Assembly (NCBI RefSeq): GCF_042658845.1
Contig: NZ_JBHSRI010000023.1
Coordinates: forward strand, 1-49,875
Origin: Paenisporosarcina macmurdoensis
Lineage (GTDB): Bacteria > Bacillota > Bacilli > Bacillales_A > Planococcaceae
DNA: 49,875 bases
Direction of reading: 5' to 3'
This document shows, one piece after another, positions 43,574 through 49,875 of this stretch. Made by a program: the position numbers and the translations under genes. The notes beneath the pieces were generated by a model. The model worked only from the letters and a program-made list of their open reading frames with translations, was not told the origin of the DNA and searched no databases. The stretch's first letter is position 1, and every line of letters begins with the position of its first letter.

Positions 43574-44146
43574 ATGAATAGCAAAATGAATGCGTTGTTA
43601 GTGGAACGAAAGAATGTTCATGTACTGTATTCGTTTAATGAAATAGAAAATTACATGAAACAGGTTTTGAATTATATCGAAGTTGGAATTGAAGCGGGAG
43701 ATTATGTTATTCTCATCGAAAATGACCGTCTTTACCCTATGATTCACAAAGAACTGTGCACACGCTTATCGGAAGAACAAATGGAGTTCATCCACTTTGT
43801 AAATAGCTTCGATTTCTATTGTTCAAGTGGCAGTTATCACCCTCCTGCAATCGCTGAGTACTTTAATAAAATGGTACAGCCATACTTGGAGAATAAAGTC
43901 TCTTTCCGCTCTTGGGCACATGTGGAGTGGGCAACTATGGAAGAACCGTTGCATCTGATTGAAGATTTCGAGAAAATAGTAGATGAAGCTGTAAATGAAT
44001 ATTCATTTCCATTAATATGTGCGTATGAAGGAAAGAGAATGCCAGAATACCTTAAGACGATTTTAATGGAAACACATCCTTATGTTCTAATGGAAGATGA
44101 TTTTATCGTCTCGGAACAATACCAGACATCGAATATAGTAAAATAG
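43574..44146 (+). CDS. MEDS (DcmR-like sensory) domain protein
   Basis: A 190-residue soluble protein that resembles the MEDS domain, a P-loop-like sensory fold named from DcmR (HVLYSFNEIENYMKQVLNYI, then AGDYVILIEN, and CAYEGKRMPEYL near the end). No kinase or DNA-binding domain is attached. In other bacteria such domains accompany signalling proteins and anti-sigma systems. GAAGGAATG precedes ATG 43574. No partner gene is adjacent. Confidence 0.7.
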   Translation: MNSKMNALLVERKNVHVLYSFNEIENYMKQVLNYIEVGIEAGDYVILIENDRLYPMIHKELCTRLSEEQMEFIHFVNSFDFYCSSGSYHPPAIAEYFNKMVQPYLENKVSFRSWAHVEWATMEEPLHLIEDFEKIVDEAVNEYSFPLICAYEGKRMPEYLKTILMETHPYVLMEDDFIVSEQYQTSNIVK

Positions 44147-44151
44147 AAGAA

Positions 44152-44190
44152 AAAACACACTTAGGAATTCTCCTAAGTGTGTTTTCTTTT
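44152..44190 (+). terminator. Bidirectional terminator
   Basis: AAAACACACTTAGGA (44152-44166) pairs with TCCTAAGTGTGTTTT (44171-44185) between convergent genes, with A's and T's on the two sides. Confidence 0.9.
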
Positions 44191-44212
44191 TTAGTGAGTA
44201 AATGAAATATTC

Positions 44213-45028
44213 CTAGCAATATTCTTTCTTAATAATAGCAACGTTTTCCTCGTGACACCCTTTTGTGAAATTCGATGGAAACGACATCTCTTTTTCCAAT
44301 CCAAGAATTGCTTCTTCATCTTCTCGAGTCACCGCATCTATTAATCGTTCAAGATAATCTTGGGCGAGTACAATTCTTCGTTTCATTTCGTCTTCATCTT
44401 CAGTCATTTGTCCATGTCCAGGAACAAGCACTTTTACTGGATGCGAATCCAATATCATATACGATTTTTGAAGGGTTGCTAGATAAGCCTTCGCACTGTC
44501 GAATAAGTAGGGAAGCTCAAAATCTGATAAATAATCACCCGTAATCCAAATTCCTATAGGCTCAATGATGGTAAACAGCCCATCATGTGTATGGCCTGGG
44601 GATAAATAAAAGGTGATTGTTGTATCGCCTACTAGTAACTGCTGCCCGTCCTGTTCGATCACAATATCAATCGTAGGAAACTCAATTGCATAAGGTCGTT
44701 CCACATAATATTCATTGTCAAAAGACTGGATCAAATCGAGTTTGTATTGCTTTCTAGGGTGTTCCTGCATACCCTTACTGCCGATTACCTTGGCATCGGG
44801 AAATGCATGATAGCCGATAATATGGTCGAAATCGCCATGTGTAAATAATAAATACAGATCTTTACCATTGCGGATATGTGCCACATATTCTTGAATTTCC
44901 TGAACTTCAAGGGGTAGCCAAGTTGGATCGACAACTAAGATCAAATCATTCGTTTCAATGACTGAACTTGTAGTCTTCCATAAAGCGCTTTGAAATACGG
45001 TGAGTCCATCTTTTTGAAAGATTTTCAT
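44213..45028 (-). CDS. MBL-fold metallo-hydrolase
   Basis: A 271-residue metallo-beta-lactamase-fold hydrolase. The metal motif is HGDFDH (His64 to His69), followed by SPGHTHDG and WITGDYLSD with further ligands, and VLVPGHGQM. The substrate is unknown. Its ATG overlaps the stop of the quinone oxidoreductase gene by 4 bp, so the two are translated together. Confidence 0.85.
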   Translation of the reverse strand: MKIFQKDGLTVFQSALWKTTSSVIETNDLILVVDPTWLPLEVQEIQEYVAHIRNGKDLYLLFTHGDFDHIIGYHAFPDAKVIGSKGMQEHPRKQYKLDLIQSFDNEYYVERPYAIEFPTIDIVIEQDGQQLLVGDTTITFYLSPGHTHDGLFTIIEPIGIWITGDYLSDFELPYLFDSAKAYLATLQKSYMILDSHPVKVLVPGHGQMTEDEDEMKRRIVLAQDYLERLIDAVTREDEEAILGLEKEMSFPSNFTKGCHEENVAIIKKEYC

Positions 45029-46008
45029 ATCGATTCTCCATTCAAAGGAATCAAAAGAATTTTACCGGTACTTTTACGACTCTCTAAATATCGATGAGCT
45101 TCTTGTCCATCATGCAATGCAAAAGTCGTTGGCTTTGATACGCGGACTTTTCCTTCTTCCATCCAGCGGAATAAATCGCTAGATCGACTCACACGTTGTT
45201 CAAGGGAAGTGAGGACATTCCAAAGGTCGCCGCCTGTCAGGGTTTTTGAAGTATCCATTAACATACGAGGGTCAATCGAAACCGGGTCTCCGCCAGCCAT
45301 ACCGTAAAACACAACCGTCCCCCCAACTCGCGTTGCCGCAAAGCTATTCATCAACGTAGATCCAACTGACTCATAAACAACATCGACACCTGTACCATCT
45401 GTCTCTTCAAGGACTGCCAACTTCCAGTCATCTGAGTAAAGGAAGACACAATCTGCACCAGCTTCTTTCGCTGCCACAGCTTTTTCCTTAGAAGAGGTTA
45501 AGCCAATTACCTTACCGCCAAACAACTTGGCAATTTGTATGAGAAGCTGTCCAACACCGCCAGCTGCCGCATGCACTAGAACCACATCATGGTTCTTCAC
45601 CGCGTAACTGTCCTGCGTTAAATAATGTGCCGTTAACCCTTGCAACAAAACAGATGATGCTTCTTCAAACGAAATGGTTTCCGGCAGGGGAATGGCTTTG
45701 TCCATTGGAACAGCCACCAGTTCAGCGTTGGCAAAAGGAACGTCTGCAAATGCAAGGCGGTCTCCAATTTGAATGCCTCGTATATCTGCGCCAATTCGTT
45801 CCACAATGCCTGCGCCTTCATAGCCCAGTATATAGGGAGGTTTCCCTTCCAAATGATAGTTACCTTTTCTTCTATAAACATCGGCAAAATTCAAACCGAT
45901 TGCTTTCATTCGAAGTAAAACTTCATTCGGCTCGATGATAGGATCAGCTATTTCACGGTAGTCCAGTACTTCAGGTCCGCCAAATGTTTCATATACAAGT
46001 GCTTTCAT
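45025..46008 (-). CDS. NADPH:quinone oxidoreductase-like protein (MDR family)
   Basis: A 327-residue zinc-free medium-chain reductase. The N-terminal GroES-like half has NFADVYRRKGNYHL and ILGYEGAGIVERIG; the nucleotide motif is AAAGGVGQLLIQIAK. The residues of a structural zinc lobe are absent, as in quinone oxidoreductases. ATG 46008 follows AAAGGAG. It is the first gene of a two-gene minus-strand unit with the MBL hydrolase. Confidence 0.88.
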   Translation of the reverse strand: MKALVYETFGGPEVLDYREIADPIIEPNEVLLRMKAIGLNFADVYRRKGNYHLEGKPPYILGYEGAGIVERIGADIRGIQIGDRLAFADVPFANAELVAVPMDKAIPLPETISFEEASSVLLQGLTAHYLTQDSYAVKNHDVVLVHAAAGGVGQLLIQIAKLFGGKVIGLTSSKEKAVAAKEAGADCVFLYSDDWKLAVLEETDGTGVDVVYESVGSTLMNSFAATRVGGTVVFYGMAGGDPVSIDPRMLMDTSKTLTGGDLWNVLTSLEQRVSRSSDLFRWMEEGKVRVSKPTTFALHDGQEAHRYLESRKSTGKILLIPLNGESI

Positions 46009-46109
46009 AATAAAAACTCCTTTTTCATCGAACGATTTAGTGTAGAATCTTTCTTCATCATACCAAATGGTAAGAAATAAGCTTCATTAGGAGACGGAAA
46101 TAGTCGAAT

Positions 46110-46230
46110 GGTCGGAAAGTGCCTATTAGTGGTCGGAAACACCATCAAGTTGGTCGGAAAGTAAAAAAAGTTGGTCAAAAACGCAATGAGATTGGTCGGA
46201 AACCAGAGAAAGTTGGTCGAAAACAAATAA
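46110..46230 (-). repeat. 21-bp spaced repeat array H (six units)
   Basis: GGTCGGAAA on the plus strand (TTTCCGACC on the minus) starts at 46110, 46131, 46152, 46173, 46194 and 46215, exactly 21 bp apart. It is the same core as array G in the opposite direction. Unlike the others it lies in a divergent promoter region, upstream of the oxidoreductase gene. Confidence 0.88.
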
Positions 46231-46356
46231 TAGGATGAAATCAATAGTGATTGTAAAGAGAAGCGTAATCCAATTCCCATTATTTATCAATTTGTGAATC
46301 TTATCTTTCATGTAAAGCGTATAAATAGTAAACAATCTTAAAGGGAGTCGTTATGG

Positions 46357-46593
46357 ATGGGTTTGTTTAGGATGTTGTTCTCTAAGCATAAGTGTTTAGT
46401 CTATTCTGCCTTTGGAAATGACGATTATTATAAAGTGGTCGGGAAGTTAAGTGGGGATGGAGTTTCATATGAAACGGTAAGCATAAGGAACTCGAATAAT
46501 AACCAGTATTTTAGCAAAAATGATAAAACTCAATACGACATCTACGTAAAAGAAGAAGATAAACATAAAGCGGAGCGAGCAATTCACAGGTAA
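46357..46593 (+). CDS. Small hypothetical protein
   Basis: A 78-residue basic, soluble protein with one Cys near the N-terminus (SKHKCLVYSAF) and the C-terminal YDIYVKEEDKHKAERAIHR. The pattern weakly recalls short DUF2007-type signalling proteins; I do not assign it. AAGGGAG is 9 nt before ATG 46357; the ATG at 46353 runs into a stop after five codons. Monocistronic. Confidence 0.65.
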   Translation: MGLFRMLFSKHKCLVYSAFGNDDYYKVVGKLSGDGVSYETVSIRNSNNNQYFSKNDKTQYDIYVKEEDKHKAERAIHR

Positions 46594-46625
46594 TCTGATT
46601 TGTAACATAGTTGGAGAATCAAAAT

Positions 46626-46664
46626 GGTCTCACAGGCATGAATAAATGCTTGTGAGACCTTTAC
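46626..46664. terminator. Bidirectional hairpin terminator
   Basis: GGTCTCACAGGCAT (46626-46639) pairs with ATGCTTGTGAGACC (46646-46659, one G-U pair) between convergent genes; T's are short on the plus side and ATTTT on the minus side. Confidence 0.75.
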
Positions 46665-46686
46665 TATATATTGAACTGGATTAGAC

Positions 46687-47436
46687 TCACATCCACTCAT
46701 TTATATAATAACGAAATTGTTTCCTCCACCAATCCCAGTCATGATGGGAGTCATGACCCCAAAAATCGATGCGGGCTGGAATTGATTTTTTTTCCAACAG
46801 CTTTTTTAACTCATGGGTTTCTTCAATCATATCATCTTCAAAATCACCTTGTCCGGTACAAATAACCAGTTTGCTTTGTCTATACGATTGTAAATAGTTC
46901 TCATCATTTAAATTGTTTAAGTAGGAAAGAGTTGAATGGAAATAGACGTCATCATCCATATGATTACCAAAGAAGGAAGTCGTGGAATAGACACCACTGA
47001 GCGCAAGCAATCCATCAAAAGCGAAGGGATGACGGAAGAAGAAATTCGCACTGTGGAATGCACCCATGGAACAGCCTGTTATCCATATCTTTTGCTCATC
47101 GCCATGATTGCTCAACTTACTGCTATGTAAAATAGATGGAACAAGTTCTTGGGCTATGTATTGATCATATTCCTTATGACGGCTTATTCGAGTGCGGATA
47201 TCGGAATGTTGAGAGAAAAAGGTTTCTTCGTCAATGCCGTCACAAGCCCATAATTGAATGCGCCCTGCATCGATGTAGTCACTTAACTCTTCTATCATTC
47301 CAGAGTCTTCATATTGAAAAAATCTGCCGCCAGATGTAGGGAATGCCAATATCGGTTTCCCGCGATGCCCATAAACCTTGTATTCCATTTCTCTATTTAA
47401 TGAATGACTCCATTCCTTATGATAAGAGATATGCAT
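46687..47436 (-). CDS. Putative esterase (alpha/beta hydrolase)
   Basis: A 249-residue alpha/beta-hydrolase of the putative esterase type. The nucleophile Ser123 is in ITGCSMGAFHSAN; Asp198 (GQGDFED) and a His in WGHDSHHDWDWW (228-232) complete the triad. There is no signal peptide, so it is cytosolic. GAGGA precedes ATG 47436. It begins 1 bp after the end of the ATP-grasp gene, so the two are one unit and likely act on the same compound. Confidence 0.85.
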   Translation of the reverse strand: MHISYHKEWSHSLNREMEYKVYGHRGKPILAFPTSGGRFFQYEDSGMIEELSDYIDAGRIQLWACDGIDEETFFSQHSDIRTRISRHKEYDQYIAQELVPSILHSSKLSNHGDEQKIWITGCSMGAFHSANFFFRHPFAFDGLLALSGVYSTTSFFGNHMDDDVYFHSTLSYLNNLNDENYLQSYRQSKLVICTGQGDFEDDMIEETHELKKLLEKKSIPARIDFWGHDSHHDWDWWRKQFRYYINEWM

Positions 47437-47437
47437 G

Positions 47438-48610
47438 TTAATTCCTCATTTCTGCTTGAACATAAGAAACAATTGATTGAACCTTCTCAAAGGTTTCTGC
47501 CCGAAATTGATAAGCGTAATTCCCCATGGCCTGACTAAAAACATCTTCAATGCGATTGTGGTTAACTAGGTAATCTGAAAAGATAGCCAGTATGTCTTCG
47601 TGGCTGTGGACATAGTGCTTATGATTTTTCCGGCTAGCATAAGCAGTAAAGTATTTCCCTTCATTTGGGGTGTTCACGTGGTTATGAACAACCATACTCG
47701 CCCATTCTTTATAAATATCACTATTATACGAGTAGTTAATGGCGTCTGTCATCCAAGCGCCAGGTGGCCTCATATTGACTTCAAGTGCATAGAGTTTTCC
47801 ATTTTTCTTAGACTCAAATAATTCAATGTGAAAAAAGCGTTCTGTAATGTCAAAAGCACGTAAAATACTTTGGCCAGCTTGTCTTACTTTAGTCGGTACA
47901 TCTTTTAGACAATAGTAATGCAAATGGTCATTCGTATTAACCACCGTCATAATGCTTTGATCAAATAAGTGGGTCGCATCAAATTGCACTACGCCGTCAC
48001 GGTCAATTAAGCCATCATAGGTTAATACATTTCCTTCAATGAACTCTTCTGCAATAAAATTGACTTCGGCTGGTTTCTGTTCGAAAAATTGGTTTAATTC
48101 GGTATCATTATTTATCTTAGAGGTCATGCTCGCACCTGCACCTAAATCCGGCTTGATGACGATAGGGTATCCAACAGTCTTGATAAACTCCGCTGCTTTT
48201 GAATACGTGACTTCCTTGACACTTCGAATCATAGTAACATCGCATTTTTCAAAGAACTTTTTCATTTTGGACTTGTGAATAACATCATATACGGAATCCA
48301 ACTTTGTTCCGAAGATATTGAAATCTGTTCGAATTTTTGCTTCGATCTCTAGCCAGTGATCATTAAGAGATTCAAAACGATCTATTTTTCCAAACTTGTG
48401 AGTGAAGTAGCCAACTGCTTTCAGAACCTCATCGTAGTCTTCCATATGCTTAATTTGCATGTAATCAGTTAGAGCTTCCTTGAGCTGATTGCTTAGCGCC
48501 TCATAAGGGGTATCACCAATTCCTAAGACATGTGCACCGCTACTTTTTAAGCTGCTACAAAAATAGGTACTATTTTGAGGAAAGTGTGGTGAGAAAAAAA
48601 TAATGTTCAC
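47438..48610 (-). CDS. ATP-grasp carboxylate-amine ligase-like protein
   Basis: A 390-residue ATP-grasp enzyme, probably forming an amide or acyl-phosphate from a carboxylate. The ATP loop is YPIVIKPDLGAGASM, the hinge IAEEFIEGNVLTYDG, and the Mg2+ ligands lie in ALEVNMRPPGAW. The N-terminal 95 residues form a Rossmann-like pre-ATP-grasp domain. The start is GTG, 8 nt after AGGAGG. The tight link with the esterase suggests a small pathway that makes and trims a peptide-like product; substrates are unknown. Confidence 0.82.
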   Translation of the reverse strand: MNIIFFSPHFPQNSTYFCSSLKSSGAHVLGIGDTPYEALSNQLKEALTDYMQIKHMEDYDEVLKAVGYFTHKFGKIDRFESLNDHWLEIEAKIRTDFNIFGTKLDSVYDVIHKSKMKKFFEKCDVTMIRSVKEVTYSKAAEFIKTVGYPIVIKPDLGAGASMTSKINNDTELNQFFEQKPAEVNFIAEEFIEGNVLTYDGLIDRDGVVQFDATHLFDQSIMTVVNTNDHLHYYCLKDVPTKVRQAGQSILRAFDITERFFHIELFESKKNGKLYALEVNMRPPGAWMTDAINYSYNSDIYKEWASMVVHNHVNTPNEGKYFTAYASRKNHKHYVHSHEDILAIFSDYLVNHNRIEDVFSQAMGNYAYQFRAETFEKVQSIVSYVQAEMRN

Positions 48611-48823
48611 GGGAGTTCCTCCTAAAATAGTTTATCTAAATGTACTGTATGAATATTCAGTAATCAAGTAGTTTTTCACGGAAGAATCGAATCTCGAATA
48701 AAATAATTGTAGACTTCGATAGAATAAATTTCCATTATTTTTCAATTGGTGAAACCTACCTGTCATTAAAGTCGTATGAATATTACAGGAAAGAAGACAT
48801 ATAAGTGAGGTGGTTCTCAATAC

Positions 48824-49432
48824 ATGATACGCAAAAGGAAAAAAATGTTACTGATAACAGCATCAACTGTTGGTGGAATTCTTTTAGTATGTTGGCTAAC
48901 TGGTTTAATGGGTTTATGGATAGACGGAATGCGTTATGTTGTGGGCAACACCGACAAATATAGTTATGAAGAAGGCCACATGGTTGATGGAGAGTATTCC
49001 GTTGATATAGACCTTTCAGATTTACAAAGTAATATTGGGAAAGAAGTATACAATGATGGAACTCATAATATTTACGTAAGCTGGGTTCACGTAGATAGTG
49101 TAAATAGTGGAGGATATAACATTGGTTTTAGATCTAGTGGTCACTATTCCTTAACAGGTGCTTCCTTAATATCAGGCAATCATCACACTTTTATAAATGA
49201 AAGTTCATTTTCAAGTGAAGTAACGGCAAAAATGACATCAAATTATAACGGTGAAATTTATGATAATTCCTTATATAGTTCAAGTGGAATAAATTTTAAA
49301 GACGGTGATGAATTTGGTTTTTATCTTTTCCCGAATAGTCCCTATGATACGAATGAAATTTCATTAGATGAAAAAGGTGTTGTTGAAGTAACGGTGACAA
49401 ATCTTTATAAAAATATGTGGAGTAAGAAATAA
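48824..49432 (+). CDS. Hypothetical membrane-anchored extracellular protein
   Basis: A 202-residue protein not recognised. An uncleaved N-terminal anchor (basic MIRKRKK, then a hydrophobic span about 8-32) precedes a polar, Ser/Asn/Gly-rich region that looks all-beta and should lie outside the cell. GAGGTGG is upstream of ATG 48824. It has a lower GC look than the core genes. Possibly cotranscribed with the next gene. Confidence 0.65.
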   Translation: MIRKRKKMLLITASTVGGILLVCWLTGLMGLWIDGMRYVVGNTDKYSYEEGHMVDGEYSVDIDLSDLQSNIGKEVYNDGTHNIYVSWVHVDSVNSGGYNIGFRSSGHYSLTGASLISGNHHTFINESSFSSEVTAKMTSNYNGEIYDNSLYSSSGINFKDGDEFGFYLFPNSPYDTNEISLDEKGVVEVTVTNLYKNMWSKK

Positions 49433-49474
49433 CTTGAGGGTAAGTCATTTTAATAACGAGAGGAGTCTACGTTC

Positions 49475-49768
49475 TTGATAAAGTTGGCCATCTTTGTGTT
49501 GATCGTGTTGGGTGTTAATGTGGCAGTAAAGCTGATTTTGAGGAAAGTACTTAAGATTGAAAAAGAAAAAAACTCCTTTTTTTCTTACAATCACTTAAAT
49601 GATTTGCATCGGAAAATTGATTGGGGTATCAGAATTATTTCTGTTATAACAATAATAACAACCAATATACTGGTTGTTATTGAAAATTATCCAAATTACT
49701 TTTTGCTACTACCAATTTTCTTAATTGGACTCGATTATCCAGTAAGGGCTTTGGATAGTCAACACTAA
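49475..49768 (+). CDS. DUF4181-like membrane protein, probably truncated
   Basis: A 97-residue protein with three hydrophobic spans (about 3-20, 50-68 and 76-90), similar in form to the DUF4181 family of Bacillus. The start is TTG behind GAGAGGAG. The last residues (RALDSQH) and the stop appear to fall in the end of an IS element, since a transposase reading frame ends on the other strand 2 bp later. The native C-terminus has probably been lost. Confidence 0.55.
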   Translation: MIKLAIFVLIVLGVNVAVKLILRKVLKIEKEKNSFFSYNHLNDLHRKIDWGIRIISVITIITTNILVVIENYPNYFLLLPIFLIGLDYPVRALDSQH

Positions 49769-49875
49769 ATCATACAATTTTTTTAAGGGCTAAGTTTCTA
49801 TAAGCTACCGGACTTAAATAGCTTAAAGAGCTATGCGAACGGCTATTGTTGTACCAATTAACGTAATCAAAAAGT
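49752..49875 (-). mobile_element. End of an IS3-family insertion sequence
   Basis: The window ends inside an insertion sequence: the transposase frame below, followed by TTTAGTGTTGACTATCC on the minus strand, which resembles the outer ends of IS3-family elements. The exact inverted repeat border cannot be fixed from one end. Confidence 0.65.
49770..49874 (-). CDS. IS3-family transposase OrfB, C-terminal end (partial)
   Basis: The minus strand encodes the last 34 residues of an IS3-family DDE transposase, with FDYVNWYNNSRSHSSLSYL followed by SPVAYRN, the typical C-terminal motif of this family. The frame runs off the end of the window. The catalytic domain lies outside. Confidence 0.88.
   Translation of the reverse strand, partial: LFDYVNWYNNSRSHSSLSYLSPVAYRNLALKKIV

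Noticed and set aside
46005..46280. Minus-strand frame of 91 residues with FPTNL repeats
   Set aside because: Translation of array H. The repeats come from the DNA period, and there is no ribosome site for it.

Overview
This window comes from the chromosome of a low-GC, endospore-forming member of the Bacillales. The Bacillus-type purine operon with a PurR operator and guanine riboswitch, the order yerA-yerB-yerC-pcrB-pcrA-ligA-camS-gatCAB-dgkB, an alpha/beta-type small acid-soluble spore protein and strong AGGAGG ribosome sites all fit. Gene content and intergenic repeats suggest the Planococcaceae/Caryophanaceae side (Sporosarcina, Paenisporosarcina or Psychrobacillus-like). That placement is inference, not measured.

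Layout. 1-2000: the 3' end of an rRNA operon (partial 5S and terminator), a decayed second 5S copy, a third remnant of the same tail, and a cysteine-hydrolase gene between these remnants. 2009-2736: yebE-yebG. 2740-15927: the complete de novo purine operon purEKBCSQLFMNHD, with PurBoxes, a sigma-A promoter, a guanine aptamer and an attenuator in front, and a strong terminator behind. 15940-20100: repeat-rich accessory stretch with a membrane protein, an SLH-anchored amidase, a methyltransferase and a DUF2892 protein. 20297-33512: conserved core block (adenine deaminase homologue, YerB, YerC, PcrB, PcrA, LigA, CamS, GatCAB). 33990-37566: Ktr potassium channel subunit, thioredoxin-like protein, DgkB, SASP. 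37690-41450: GNAT and Nudix genes, then a small membrane peptide ORF, cydA, cydB and cydS. 41780-43350: a manganese (yybP-ykoY) riboswitch in front of a half-length Spo0M-like gene and a TerC-family gene. 43570-49875: accessory genes (MEDS sensor, MBL hydrolase, quinone oxidoreductase, esterase/ATP-grasp pair, hypotheticals), ending in the 3' end of an IS3-family transposase.

The most unusual signal is not a gene. At least eight intergenic sites carry short arrays of units repeating at almost exactly 21 bp. Each unit has a conserved core of about 9-13 bp and a non-conserved remainder of about 8-12 bp. Each array has its own core dialect (GAAGCCGAATAAA; GAAAGGGAATAAA; CGCCGATAGAC; TTTCCGACCAACT). 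Most arrays start within about 15-75 bp of the T-tract of an intrinsic terminator. Three of them sit in a composite element with a conserved upstream module and its own terminator hairpin, one of which is tandemly duplicated (226 bp). Other points worth a look are a structured GC-rich element between pcrA and ligA, a 31-residue membrane peptide in front of cydA, and the manganese-controlled truncated Spo0M gene.
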